Source: Nibricoccus aquaticus (GTDB taxonomy: Bacteria; Verrucomicrobiota; Verrucomicrobiia; Opitutales; Opitutaceae). From it: 64,000 bases of DNA. Position 1 is the first letter of the stretch. Every line of letters starts with the position of its first letter. The notes beneath the pieces are model-generated. The model saw nothing but the letters and a program-made list of their open reading frames with translations, was not told the origin of the DNA and did no database searches. Location: the NCBI RefSeq assembly GCF_002310495.1, contig NZ_CP023344.1, positions 2,931,501 to 2,995,500 of the forward strand. Reading direction: 5' to 3'. This document shows positions 1 to 7,585 of the stretch, in pieces. The position numbers and the translations under genes were made by a program.

Positions 1-2
1 AT

Positions 3-644
3 CATCCCGAACTCAAGGAGACATTGCTGGACTGGATCATGAATACTGCCCGCGATCCGGAGACGGGTTACTGGGGTGAGCATTACGTACGAAAGGGTCG
101 GGTTACCAAAACCAAGGACATCAGCATCACGTTTCACATTGTCAGCTATCTCAACGGTGAGGTGCCCGACTGGCCGAAAATCATCGATACCACGCTCGCG
201 ATCAAAGGCGTGAGGTATGGCTGGGAAACGTCGAATCACGATCACACGGATGCGGTGGAGCTCTTTCGTCTCGGTTGGAAGCACGCGAGCCCGGCGCAAC
301 AGGCGGCGATGCGCACAGAAATCCAGACCATGCTCGATTGGTGCCTGCGCGAGTCGTTGCGACCGGATGGATCGTTTACGGTCGATCAGTCGTCGATCGA
401 AGCCAGTCAGTATTTCGGCGTCTCGTTTCTTGCCCGCATTGGCTATTTCGATCCGGCCCGACGTTTTTGGACGGATCAGGAGTTTCCCAACGCGGATCGA
501 GACCGGGAGCGCATCATCGACTTTATCCGATCACACTATGTCTCCGCGGGTGTCGGAGGGAGTATGTATCGCGTTTCGCTGACGCAGCTCGGCGCTCACG
601 ATCTGCGGCGGGAGCTGGAAGCTGCGGCAAAAGCGGATTTTTGA
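3..644 (+). CDS. Uncharacterised protein, 3' portion (gene starts before the window)
   Basis: The reading frame is open from the first bases of the window, with in-frame codons before the first ATG at 24, so this is the C-terminal part (about 213 residues) of a longer protein ending at TGA 642-644. I do not recognise the family. The visible part is rich in Trp, Tyr and His and in helical stretches, with repeated segments about 50 residues apart, which resembles an alpha/alpha-toroid fold such as those of secreted glycan-active proteins. That resemblance is only an impression. No signal peptide or catalytic motif can be judged because the N-terminus is missing. It is followed after 36 bases by the convergent class II aldolase gene. 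Confidence 0.6.
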   Translation, partial: HPELKETLLDWIMNTARDPETGYWGEHYVRKGRVTKTKDISITFHIVSYLNGEVPDWPKIIDTTLAIKGVRYGWETSNHDHTDAVELFRLGWKHASPAQQAAMRTEIQTMLDWCLRESLRPDGSFTVDQSSIEASQYFGVSFLARIGYFDPARRFWTDQEFPNADRDRERIIDFIRSHYVSAGVGGSMYRVSLTQLGAHDLRRELEAAAKADF

Positions 645-680
645 TCTGGAGGCTGAGGCTGATTGAGCGTGGCCCGGCTG

Positions 681-1478
681 TCAGAGCTTCAGCATTTTCC
701 GGCGGTAGTGTTCGTCGGGGCGGCCGGCGATGCGGGCTACTTGGGCGGGGGTGAGGAATTGCGGGGATTTTCCGCCGCTGGCGGCGGTAGCGCCTAAGAA
801 GATACGGGCGGCTTTGTCGGCCATGAGGGTGGCGGCGAGGACTCCGTTGGGGCTGGCGCCGAGGGCGATGAGGCCGTGGTTTTCGAGGAGGATGATGCGC
901 GGGGGCTGGCCGGTGCGTTTGACGAAGGCGAGGGTTTCGCGGCGGATGGTTTGCGCGAGTTTCAGGCCGGGGTCGGTGTAGGGGACGAAGACGGAGGCTT
1001 CGCCGCAGCAGACGATTTCGTCGGGGAAGAGGCGGCGGGTGGCGAAGGTTTTTCCCCACTTCGAGCAGAGGAGGCTGTTGACGGAATTGGGGTGGGTGTG
1101 GCCGACGAAATTCACGCCGGGGAGCGTGAGGAGGAAGGCGTGGAAGATGGCTTCGACGGAGGGTTTTTTGGCGGAGGCGTCTTCGCGGGAGGCGAGGAGG
1201 GCTTCGTCGATCGCGGCATCGGGCAGGGATTTTTTGTCGAGGAGCGGGAGGAGTTTGTCGAAGCGGCAGGCGGTGACGTTTTCGGGTGCGAGGGTGGCGA
1301 GGTTGGAGCCGCTGGCTTTGACGATGAAGGTGGACTCGCTGACGCGGGTGGAGGTGTTGCCTTCGCCGAGGATGGCGAGCGCGCGGTCTTCGCGGCCGAG
1401 GTCGTGGGAGAGGGACAACAACGACGGAAGCGCGGATGGATTAGGAGCGGGAGCGACGGGTTTGTTGGGCGAAGGCAT
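681..1478 (-). CDS. Class II aldolase/adducin family protein
   Basis: A 265-residue protein of the zinc-dependent class II aldolase family (L-fuculose-1-phosphate/L-rhamnulose-1-phosphate aldolase type), which cleaves a ketose 1-phosphate to dihydroxyacetone phosphate and lactaldehyde. Visible family features are GEGNTS near residue 40, a KASGS phosphate-binding stretch, PSVEAIFHA carrying the acidic catalytic residue, the zinc motif HTH in GHTHPNS, and the later ENHGL zinc His. It lies 169 bases downstream of the isomerase-like gene on the same strand, with a dispersed repeat between them. The pair is a typical isomerase-aldolase module without a visible kinase. The exact sugar cannot be read from sequence; a deoxyhexose such as fucose or rhamnose is the best guess from context. 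Confidence 0.85.
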   Translation of the reverse strand: MPSPNKPVAPAPNPSALPSLLSLSHDLGREDRALAILGEGNTSTRVSESTFIVKASGSNLATLAPENVTACRFDKLLPLLDKKSLPDAAIDEALLASREDASAKKPSVEAIFHAFLLTLPGVNFVGHTHPNSVNSLLCSKWGKTFATRRLFPDEIVCCGEASVFVPYTDPGLKLAQTIRRETLAFVKRTGQPPRIILLENHGLIALGASPNGVLAATLMADKAARIFLGATAASGGKSPQFLTPAQVARIAGRPDEHYRRKMLKL

Positions 1479-1499
1479 GGGGCGATTGACGGTTAGGTT

Positions 1500-1526
1500 A
1501 AGCGCGAAGACGCAACGACGCTAAGT
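1500..1526. repeat. Dispersed intergenic repeat, CGCGAAGACGC type
   Basis: The stretch GCGAAGACGCAACGACGC with flanking AAG/TAAG recurs in variant form at about 17342-17368 and 21046-21071, always between genes. It lies between the aldolase and the isomerase-like gene, next to the larger ACCACAGAG hairpin. No coding potential is evident. Function unknown. Confidence 0.6.
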
Positions 1527-1542
1527 TTTCGGAATAGTTTTT

Positions 1543-1612
1543 AACCACAGAGACACAGAGGGCACAGAGATCTGAAGGGTTGGGCTCCGTGTGCTCTGTG
1601 CCTCTGTGGTTT
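1543..1612. repeat. Long imperfect palindrome, ACCACAGAG repeat family
   Basis: The left arm 1543-1570 and right arm 1585-1612 are imperfect inverted complements (ACCACAGAGACACAGAGG against CCTCTGTGGT and its flank), forming a stem of about 26 pairs around a 14-base loop. A second copy with the same architecture is at 21106-21191. Partial one-sided copies (ACCACAGAT type) occur near 20957 and 22056. This looks like a dispersed palindromic intergenic element; it may stabilise or attenuate the isomerase-aldolase transcript, which is inference. Confidence 0.75.
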
Positions 1613-1647
1613 CATGGATTGGAAGTCAGCTTTGCGGCTTCGCGTTC

Positions 1648-3279
1648 TTAGAAGGCGGTGCCGTTGGCTTTGGTACCGCAGAGGGAGACTTCGAGGCCGA
1701 GTTCGGCGGCGAGGGCGGCTTTGGCGTAGAGGGCGAGGTCGGCTTCCTTCGCGCTGTTGGCGTAGGCGACTTGGATGTGGTTGGCCTGGTGGCGGGCCAT
1801 CATTTGGTCACGGCTAACTCCGTAGGTGACGGCGTGCATGATCGGCCATTGGACCGTGGTTTCTTTCCAGCGGCGCTCGGTTTCCTCCTTCGGGAGCTCG
1901 ATGACTTTGGCGCGGCCGAGGTCCATCTTGAGTTTGCCGTTGGCGACCCAGACGCGGCTCCAGACGATTTCGCCGGGCCTGGCGACGCCGCGGAGGGTGC
2001 CGCCGCCGAGGCGGAAATACATGCCGGGCTGGCGCATCGAGTCAGAACCGGCCCAGCCGCCGATGTGGTGGGCGGCGGGAGCGGAGCCGGAGATGAGGAA
2101 GACCCAGACGTATTCATCGGTCGTGCCGGAGGCGTCGGGGGAACCCCAGCGGAGATCGTGGAGCGTGTTTTCGACGGGCTGGCCGAGGGCGGTGTGCACC
2201 CGGTTGGTGAATACGCCGTCGAGGCCGGCGCATTCGTCGACCTCGTTGAAGTGGGTGATGGCCTGGCCGGGGCGGATGACTTTGCCGGCGGCGTTTTTGA
2301 CGGGAGGGCGGTCGCTGTTGTTGAGCGTGCCTTCGACGAGGTCGGAGGCGGGGAGGAGATCTTTGAGGCCCTGCTGGTATTGGATGCCGATGGACTCGCA
2401 GCCGAATTCGTCGGCGATGCGGACGGCGGCGATGTAGGTTTTGCACTGAAGGAGAACTTGGCGCTCGGTGAGTTCAGTCTCTTCGTTGGTGCCGAAGTGG
2501 AAGGTGAAGCCCTTCTTTTTGTACCAGTTGAAGACCTCCTGGGCCTCGGCGTCGGTGACCTGGGTGGCGGCGTAGTAGAGGGCGGATTGGGAGAGGCGCT
2601 CTTTGTAGACGCCGGTCTGGAAGAGGAGTTCGTCGGGGATGATGGCGTTGTACATGCCCATGCAGCCCTCGTCGAAGACGCCCATGATGGATTTGTTTTT
2701 GCGGAGGTCGGCGGCGATTTTTTTGGCGACGGCTTTGGCCTTCGGCGGGACGGTGGTCTTGGCGAGGGGGCGGACGTGGGCGGTCTTGTGTTTGACGACG
2801 CCGGTTTTCAGCCAGGCGGAGAGGCCGTCGAGGAAGAAGGCGTCGTCGAAGTTTTCGCTCCAGAGGGTGGAGTATTTGACGCCGGCTTTGGTGAGGCCGC
2901 CGTTGAGGTTCAGCATACCGACGAGGCCGGGCCAGGTGCCGGACCAGTTGGCGACGGTGAGGATCGGGCCGCGGTGCGAGATGAGGCCGGCGAGGACGTG
3001 GTGGGAATATTGCCAGACGGCTTCGGCGACGATGATCGGAGTCTCGGGATCAAGATTGGCGAAGATCTCCATGCCTTCCTTTTGAGAGGAGATGAAGCCG
3101 TGTTTGACGGCGGGTTTGTAGGGGTGGGCGCGGGTGAGTTTGTAGCCGAAGGAGGCGATGACCTTGGTCAGCGTTTTTTCCATCGCGGCCTGGGCGGGCC
3201 AGCAGGTTTCGTTGGCGGACTGGCGGAGGTCGCCGCTGGCAACGAGGAGGATGGTTTTGGCTTTGGAGGATTTTTTCAT
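1648..3279 (-). CDS. L-fucose/L-arabinose isomerase-like protein
   Basis: A 543-residue cytosolic protein with the overall plan of the L-fucose isomerase/L-arabinose isomerase superfamily: an N-terminal alpha/beta part, a central part with a conserved acidic [13 protein letters not shown] segment, and a C-terminal beta-rich part with [10 protein letters not shown]. Such enzymes interconvert an aldose and a ketose using a divalent metal. The start ATG at 3279 is preceded on the minus strand by a purine-rich CCCTTT-complement ribosome site. The aldolase gene follows on the same strand and an AraC regulator diverges from it 248 bases away, so this reads as a deoxysugar catabolic pair under AraC control. 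It is somewhat shorter than the usual L-fucose isomerase (about 590 residues), and the true substrate is uncertain. Confidence 0.75.
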   Translation of the reverse strand: MKKSSKAKTILLVASGDLRQSANETCWPAQAAMEKTLTKVIASFGYKLTRAHPYKPAVKHGFISSQKEGMEIFANLDPETPIIVAEAVWQYSHHVLAGLISHRGPILTVANWSGTWPGLVGMLNLNGGLTKAGVKYSTLWSENFDDAFFLDGLSAWLKTGVVKHKTAHVRPLAKTTVPPKAKAVAKKIAADLRKNKSIMGVFDEGCMGMYNAIIPDELLFQTGVYKERLSQSALYYAATQVTDAEAQEVFNWYKKKGFTFHFGTNEETELTERQVLLQCKTYIAAVRIADEFGCESIGIQYQQGLKDLLPASDLVEGTLNNSDRPPVKNAAGKVIRPGQAITHFNEVDECAGLDGVFTNRVHTALGQPVENTLHDLRWGSPDASGTTDEYVWVFLISGSAPAAHHIGGWAGSDSMRQPGMYFRLGGGTLRGVARPGEIVWSRVWVANGKLKMDLGRAKVIELPKEETERRWKETTVQWPIMHAVTYGVSRDQMMARHQANHIQVAYANSAKEADLALYAKAALAAELGLEVSLCGTKANGTAF

Positions 3280-3527
3280 GGGAAAGGGGGGGAGTTGAGG
3301 GATTAGAGCTGAGAGTTGAGAGAACAGACGGGGAGGGACGGAATTTTGGACAGGATTAAGAGGATTAACAGGATTGGGGATGAAGCGGGCTGGAAATTCT
3401 TGGTGGGGGTTTGGAGATCGGAGGAATGTGAATCTAGCAGGAGAGGAGGCGGGTGAGAATGGAGAATAACGGCAGCGGAATGGATATTGTTGGCTGTGTT
3501 GGAGCTTGGCGGTGAAAGGGGATTGAG
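3280..3527. other. Divergent intergenic region between isomerase-like gene and AraC regulator
   Basis: 248 bases between divergent genes, so it must hold the isomerase promoter and probably the AraC operator. Two low-complexity repeat stretches stand out: a GAGAGTTGAGAG tract near 3310-3322 and a GGATTAAGAGGATTAACAGG tract at about 3354-3373. The same repeat types reappear inside gspE (near 13500) and pabB (near 24330). No convincing -35/-10 pair could be fixed by eye. Confidence 0.5.
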
Positions 3528-4472
3528 GTGAGGTGGGGTAGCGTGAAAGAAAAAATCCAAAGTGGGAAAAGTTCGGTGAAGAAGCCGGCCAGCGGCCGAC
3601 GCTCCCAACAGGTGGTGGGGCCGGGGTTGTTGTCGGGGCAGGTGTCGGGGTCGCGGTATTTTTTCCTGAATTTATCGGGAGGCAAACAGGGCGGCGGGCT
3701 GGCGTTTGGGGGGCGGGAGCAGTGCAACCCGGATTACCGGATCGACCGGGCGTCGTTTGCGTATGCGCTCGTTGAGTTTGTCGCGGAGGGGGCGGGGTGG
3801 GTGCGGATTGGCGGTGGAAAGAAAACGGAGATCGGGCCGGGGAGTGTGGTGGTGTGCCGGGGGACGACGGCGTTGGAGATGGCGGCGGCAGCGGAGCGGC
3901 CGATGGTGAAGTATTTTTTGTGTCTGGCGGGAGAGGCGGAGGTGAAGCGACTGGCGAAGGCGGGGCTGGGGGCGGACCGGGTGACGGCGCTGAGCGCGCA
4001 TGGTGAAGTACGGAGTGTGCTCGATGATCTGGTGCGCGAAGGGCAGCGGCCGGGGAGACGGGCGGCGGAGATTTGCGGGGTGTTGTTTGAGTTGTTGTTG
4101 CTGAAGCTGAGCGAGGTGGCGCCGCGGGCGGGGGATGCGGCGGAAGGGGAGACGGCGCGGGAGAATTTTTTGCGGTGTAAGGCGCTCTTCGACGAGCAGG
4201 CGGAGCGGTTGATGACGCTGGAGCAGGCGGCAGTGGAGGCGCAGCTGGATGTGTCTAGTGTTTGCCGGTTATTCAGGCGGTTTCAGGGGATCAGTCCGTA
4301 TCAGTATCTGTTGCGGCGGAAGATGAATCTGGCGGCGGAGTTTTTGGTGGATGGGCGGGGGCTCGTCAAAGAGGCGGCGCAGCGGGTGGGGTTTGCGGAC
4401 CCGTATCATTTTTCCCGATGCTTCAAGGCGGTGCATGGGGTGGCGCCGAGCGGGTTGCAGCGGCGGGGATGA
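3528..4472 (+). CDS. AraC family transcriptional regulator
   Basis: A protein of up to 314 residues with two helix-turn-helix units in the last 100 residues (around [20 protein letters not shown] and [19 protein letters not shown]) and an N-terminal sensing half likely to be cupin-like. It is divergent from the isomerase/aldolase pair, so it probably activates that pair in response to the sugar. The start is uncertain: the longest frame uses GTG at 3528, another GTG lies at 3543, and the first 45 residues are basic and poorly conserved in look. Confidence is high for the family and low for the effector and start codon. Confidence 0.85.
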   Translation: MRWGSVKEKIQSGKSSVKKPASGRRSQQVVGPGLLSGQVSGSRYFFLNLSGGKQGGGLAFGGREQCNPDYRIDRASFAYALVEFVAEGAGWVRIGGGKKTEIGPGSVVVCRGTTALEMAAAAERPMVKYFLCLAGEAEVKRLAKAGLGADRVTALSAHGEVRSVLDDLVREGQRPGRRAAEICGVLFELLLLKLSEVAPRAGDAAEGETARENFLRCKALFDEQAERLMTLEQAAVEAQLDVSSVCRLFRRFQGISPYQYLLRRKMNLAAEFLVDGRGLVKEAAQRVGFADPYHFSRCFKAVHGVAPSGLQRRG

Positions 4473-4590
4473 TTTAAGGCATGGGTCACAGAGGGCACGG
4501 AGCTGTGACACAGGGGCGGCGGGAGGGCAGAAGCGACGTTGAAGAGGGTTGGGAGGCGGCGTGGGAGTTGTGCCGGGTTAGGCGGCGAAA

Positions 4591-4620
4591 GCGCGGTTGG
4601 GGGCACCGCGCCTCCATCGG
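4591..4620. repeat. Dispersed repeat, GCGCGGT...CGCGCCTCCATCGG type
   Basis: A 30-base unit ending in CGCGCCTCCATCGG. Nearly the same 29 bases occur at 7652-7680, there inside the 5' coding part of gspK. A related hairpin (GCGGGGTG/CACCCCGC) is at 5185-5204. The unit can fold as a short GC-rich hairpin. Function unknown. Confidence 0.65.
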
Positions 4621-4682
4621 AAGAGGTGGAATGGAGCTTTTGGGTGGAGGTGGGGTCTGATCAGGTGCTTTAATTTTTCCCC

Positions 4683-5027
4683 ATGAAAAACAAACTGCTG
4701 GTTGGGTTGTTGGTGTTTATCTCCGCCGTTGCCGGCGTTTTTGCTCAGGGTCGCTCGGTTCAGCCGATCGAACAAACGGTGAACGTGGAGTCGGAGAACC
4801 GGTTGCTGGCGCGCTCGTATGTGCAGGCGTTTGGGGTGCTGGTACGGCCTCCGTTTACGCTGACGATGCAGAAGGAGAATGTCGGTTATGTGCTGGAGGA
4901 TGTGCGCGGGGTAAAGGAGGCGGGCGGGTTGTTGATCGTGGAGGTGGGGCGGGGGTTTAACTACATCGTGAATCCGAAGGATATTGTGGCGATTTCGGAT
5001 GGGCCGGCGGTGAAGGCGGATCGGTGA
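4683..5027 (+). CDS. Small exported protein of unknown function
   Basis: A 114-residue protein with a clear N-terminal signal peptide (Lys-Asn-Lys, then a hydrophobic run to about residue 21, with a cleavage site after VFAQ or AGVFA). The mature part of about 93 residues is beta-rich, with no motif I can name. It lies just upstream of the type II secretion block on the same strand but is separated from gspG by about 300 bases that contain hairpins, so co-transcription is uncertain. A perfect GC-rich hairpin begins right after its stop codon. Confidence 0.7.
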   Translation: MKNKLLVGLLVFISAVAGVFAQGRSVQPIEQTVNVESENRLLARSYVQAFGVLVRPPFTLTMQKENVGYVLEDVRGVKEAGGLLIVEVGRGFNYIVNPKDIVAISDGPAVKADR

Positions 5028-5029
5028 GG

Positions 5030-5051
5030 CCACGCCGCGCGTGCGGCGTGG
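5030..5051. repeat. GC-rich hairpin after small exported gene
   Basis: CCACGCCGC (5030-5038) and GCGGCGTGG (5043-5051) form a perfect 9-pair stem with a 4-base loop, starting 3 bases after the stop of the preceding gene. It has no T-tract, so it may be a 3'-end stabilising or weak termination structure rather than a standard terminator. A second hairpin (5185-5192 with 5197-5204) follows in the same 297-base gap before gspG; nothing else was recognised there. Confidence 0.5.
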
Positions 5052-5324
5052 AAATCGCAAACGCCAAAGGGGCAAAGACCAAAAGCGGAAGCCGAGATCC
5101 AAGGAAAGAGCCAAGGGGGCGGTGTATCGTGCGGATGCCACGCTTCAGGAGCGCGGCTACGACGGAAGGCGGCGAGCGGCCGGTGCGGGGTGAGGGCACC
5201 CCGCTTACAGGGAGGGGGCGCGGCGGAAGTTGGGTGAAACTTTTGAGACGTGAAGGCGTCACTCGATTGTGCCGCCCGCGCACTGGACAAAGGGCGCGGC
5301 GGGGCGTTTACCTTCTTATCTACC

Positions 5325-5804
5325 ATGACCCCTCTTCTTAGCGCTTCTCTTCGTCGCGGTGTGCGTCAGTCGCGTGCTGCATTTACCCTGCTCGAAATTC
5401 TCGTCGTGCTGGCGATCCTCGGTCTGCTGGCGACACTGGCGATCACAAATCTCGATACCGTGATGGGAACGGCGAATGACAAGACGGCCGATCTTTTCGT
5501 GAAGAATACGCTGAAGGTGCCGCTGAAAACGTACAGCATGACGATGGGTTCTTATCCATCGACGGCCGAGGGGTTGCAGGCGTTGATCACGGCTCCGGCT
5601 AACAAGTCGGGGCAGTGGAAGGGACCGTATCTCGAAGTGGACAGCGCCGCTTTACTCGATCCGTGGAAGGAGCCGTATCAGTACCGCTATCCCGGCGTGA
5701 AAAACAAAAACAGCTACGACCTTTGGTCGAAGGGGCAGGACAAGGTGGATGGCACGGCGGACGACATCGGCAACTGGGCCAGTGCAGCGGAGACCGCGAA
5801 GTAA
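5325..5804 (+). CDS. gspG: Type II secretion system major pseudopilin GspG
   Basis: A 159-residue major pseudopilin that builds the short periplasmic pseudopilus. A basic leader is followed by AFTLLEILVVLAILGLLA, with Glu at position +5 of the mature protein. The C-terminal part carries the GspG signature: STAEGLQALI, DPWKEPYQYRYPG, and the calcium-binding loop ending in TADDIGNW. The ATG at 5325 was chosen because it leaves a normal-length leader; an upstream in-frame start at 5250 would add 25 unlikely residues. The residue before the cleavage point is Ala rather than the usual Gly. It is first gene of the gspG-H-I-J-K-L-M run. Confidence 0.93.
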   Translation: MTPLLSASLRRGVRQSRAAFTLLEILVVLAILGLLATLAITNLDTVMGTANDKTADLFVKNTLKVPLKTYSMTMGSYPSTAEGLQALITAPANKSGQWKGPYLEVDSAALLDPWKEPYQYRYPGVKNKNSYDLWSKGQDKVDGTADDIGNWASAAETAK

Positions 5805-5835
5805 GGCGGTTTCCGGGGGCACGACTCCCCGTCTC

Positions 5836-6369
5836 ATGAACGCAGCGATCACCGTTTTTCGCCGGAGCCGGGCGGGTTTCACGTTGTTGGAAATCCTGCT
5901 GGTGCTGGCGTTGCTGGGCTTGCTGGCGGGGGTATTCATCTCGGCGGCGGGAGGGCTCACGGGCGGCAAGGCGGCGGTGGCGGAGGATGTTTTCTGGCAG
6001 GCGGTGACAGAGGGGCGTAAGCAGGCGCTGCTCGCGGGGCGCGAAGTGCGGATGCTTTTTGTCGCGGCGACAAAGGATGAGCCGGCGGCGCTAGTGCTGA
6101 ACCGGGACGGCGTGGAGCAGCGGATGCCGTTTGAGGCGAAGGACGATGTGAAGCTGGATTTTCTCTCCACGCAGAAGACGCGCTCGACGATTCTGGTGGC
6201 GGGAGAATTGGTGGAGACGCAGACGCTGCCGTATGTGACTTTTTATGGTGACGGGACGTGTTCGCCGTTTCGCGTGCAGCTGCGTAATGGGGGCATCAAT
6301 CCGCGCACGCATGCGATCGATCCGTGGACGTGCGCGCAGGTGCTGCCTTCGGCGGAGGATCGGCGATGA
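5836..6369 (+). CDS. gspH: Type II secretion minor pseudopilin GspH
   Basis: A 177-residue minor pseudopilin. A short leader ends in SRAG and is followed by FTLLEILLVLALLGLLAG, a canonical prepilin peptidase site with Glu +5 and a hydrophobic assembly helix. The rest is a beta-rich domain, as expected for GspH/FimT-like tip proteins. The ATG at 5836 gives the normal short leader. It follows gspG after 31 bases and its stop overlaps the gspI start (ATGA). The subunit assignment rests on position and length, since minor pseudopilins diverge rapidly. Confidence 0.8.
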   Translation: MNAAITVFRRSRAGFTLLEILLVLALLGLLAGVFISAAGGLTGGKAAVAEDVFWQAVTEGRKQALLAGREVRMLFVAATKDEPAALVLNRDGVEQRMPFEAKDDVKLDFLSTQKTRSTILVAGELVETQTLPYVTFYGDGTCSPFRVQLRNGGINPRTHAIDPWTCAQVLPSAEDRR

Positions 6370-6854
6370 CGCAGGGACGGGACTTTTTTTCCGTGAAGCG
6401 GCGGCGCGGTTTCTCGTTGATCGAGGTACTGGTGGCGCTGGCGATTTTCGTGATGATGGCGATCGCGCTGGGGGCGACGTATATCAACATCTTGAACGCG
6501 TACGAAATCGCGGGGCGGGCGGTGACGCGTGACGAGGATGTGCGTTTCGCGCGGGCGGCGTTGCTGGCGGAGGCGGATCTGACGGTGGTGGAGCGGGGCG
6601 CGGAGTTCGATGGTGGCAACGGGCGGCGCGTGAGCTGGAAAGCGGCGGTGGAGCCGACGACGACAGCGGATCTTTTCAAGGTGACGTTTCAGTGCGAGCT
6701 GACCGGGCCGGATCTGCCGAAGCCGGAGATGCGCGAGGAGACGTTCCGGGTATTGCGGCCGACGTGGTCGCAGCCGGCGGATCGCGACAAGCTGCGTGCG
6801 GATGCGAAAATGCGCATCGAGAAAATCCAGCAAGGACTGGCGAACAAGCGGTGA
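6366..6854 (+). CDS. gspI: Type II secretion minor pseudopilin GspI
   Basis: A 162-residue minor pseudopilin beginning at the ATG that overlaps the gspH stop. The leader ends in KRRRG and the mature part starts FSLIEVLVALAIFVMMAIAL, the pattern typical of GspI (FxLIEVLVALAI). The soluble part is short and polar, with a charged Lys-rich C-terminus. With GspJ and GspK it would form the tip complex that starts pseudopilus assembly. Its stop overlaps the gspJ start (TGATG). Confidence 0.85.
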   Translation: MTQGRDFFSVKRRRGFSLIEVLVALAIFVMMAIALGATYINILNAYEIAGRAVTRDEDVRFARAALLAEADLTVVERGAEFDGGNGRRVSWKAAVEPTTTADLFKVTFQCELTGPDLPKPEMREETFRVLRPTWSQPADRDKLRADAKMRIEKIQQGLANKR

Positions 6855-7585
6855 TGAAGGCGGGCGAAGATAATTTTACGGTGAATGCAAGACCGCTCGC
6901 TGCGCGCTCGCGGCTACGGGGCGGGCGCTCGTCGCTACGCGGGAGTTTGCGGCGGGGGTTCACGTTGCTGGAGGTGCTGGTGGCGATCGGGATCGTGGCA
7001 CTGGTGCTGGTTTCGATGAACACGTTTGTGTTTTCGATGGGCGAGTTGTGGGGGAAGAACACGGACCTGCGGTTGTTTGAACTGCATGTGCGCAATGTGA
7101 CGCGTTTCCTGGAGCGCGAGCTGGGCTCGGCGGCGCTGCCGCCTTTCGCGAGCGTGACGGAGCAGGGGATTTCGGTGCAGGAAATCCGCGCGCAGACGGG
7201 GATGACGGATAATTATCTCACCTTCGAGCTGCCTGAAGGCAGTCGGATCCTGAACTGGCCGGAGCGGGCGCTGCCGGATGTGATGTGCGCGCTTGCCGTG
7301 CGCGATCGCGAAGGGCTGGTGCTGCTGTGGCATTCGCGGTTGGAGAAGAAATTCGCCGACGATCCGCCGCGCGAGACGGTGATCACGCCGTTGGTGACGG
7401 AGATGAGTTACGATTACTACGATACGGATTTCAAAAACTGGAAAAACGAGCGGGCGCTGCGCAAAAACCCGGCGGGCGAAGTCGTGGTGCCGCAGCGACT
7501 CCGGCTGAAGTTTATCTACGGCGGTCGCACGATAGAATCGTTGATCGGGTTGCCCGCGGTCGGGCAGGGGATGCCGATGTTGTGA
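6854..7585 (+). CDS. gspJ: Type II secretion minor pseudopilin GspJ
   Basis: A 243-residue minor pseudopilin. The prepilin site LRRG/FTLLEVLVAIGIVALV is clear and the soluble domain of about 190 residues fits GspJ. The leader is odd: about 35 residues of basic, repeat-like sequence (ARPLAARSRLRGGRSSLRG) precede the cleavage site, where most leaders have 6-15. No in-frame ATG lies closer to the site, and the start overlaps the gspI stop, so the long leader looks real at sequence level. It overlaps gspK by TGATG. Confidence 0.82.
   Translation: MKAGEDNFTVNARPLAARSRLRGGRSSLRGSLRRGFTLLEVLVAIGIVALVLVSMNTFVFSMGELWGKNTDLRLFELHVRNVTRFLERELGSAALPPFASVTEQGISVQEIRAQTGMTDNYLTFELPEGSRILNWPERALPDVMCALAVRDREGLVLLWHSRLEKKFADDPPRETVITPLVTEMSYDYYDTDFKNWKNERALRKNPAGEVVVPQRLRLKFIYGGRTIESLIGLPAVGQGMPML

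Noticed and set aside
1591-3306. 571-codon open frame on the plus strand, antisense to the isomerase-like gene
   Set aside because: It is rich in Gly, Val, Glu and Asp in the pattern of a GC-rich antisense shadow, has no domain, and the minus-strand gene has clear family features.
5030-5204. Riboswitch or attenuator between the small exported gene and gspG
   Set aside because: Only two short GC-rich hairpins are visible, one of them part of a dispersed repeat; no conserved riboswitch core was recognised.
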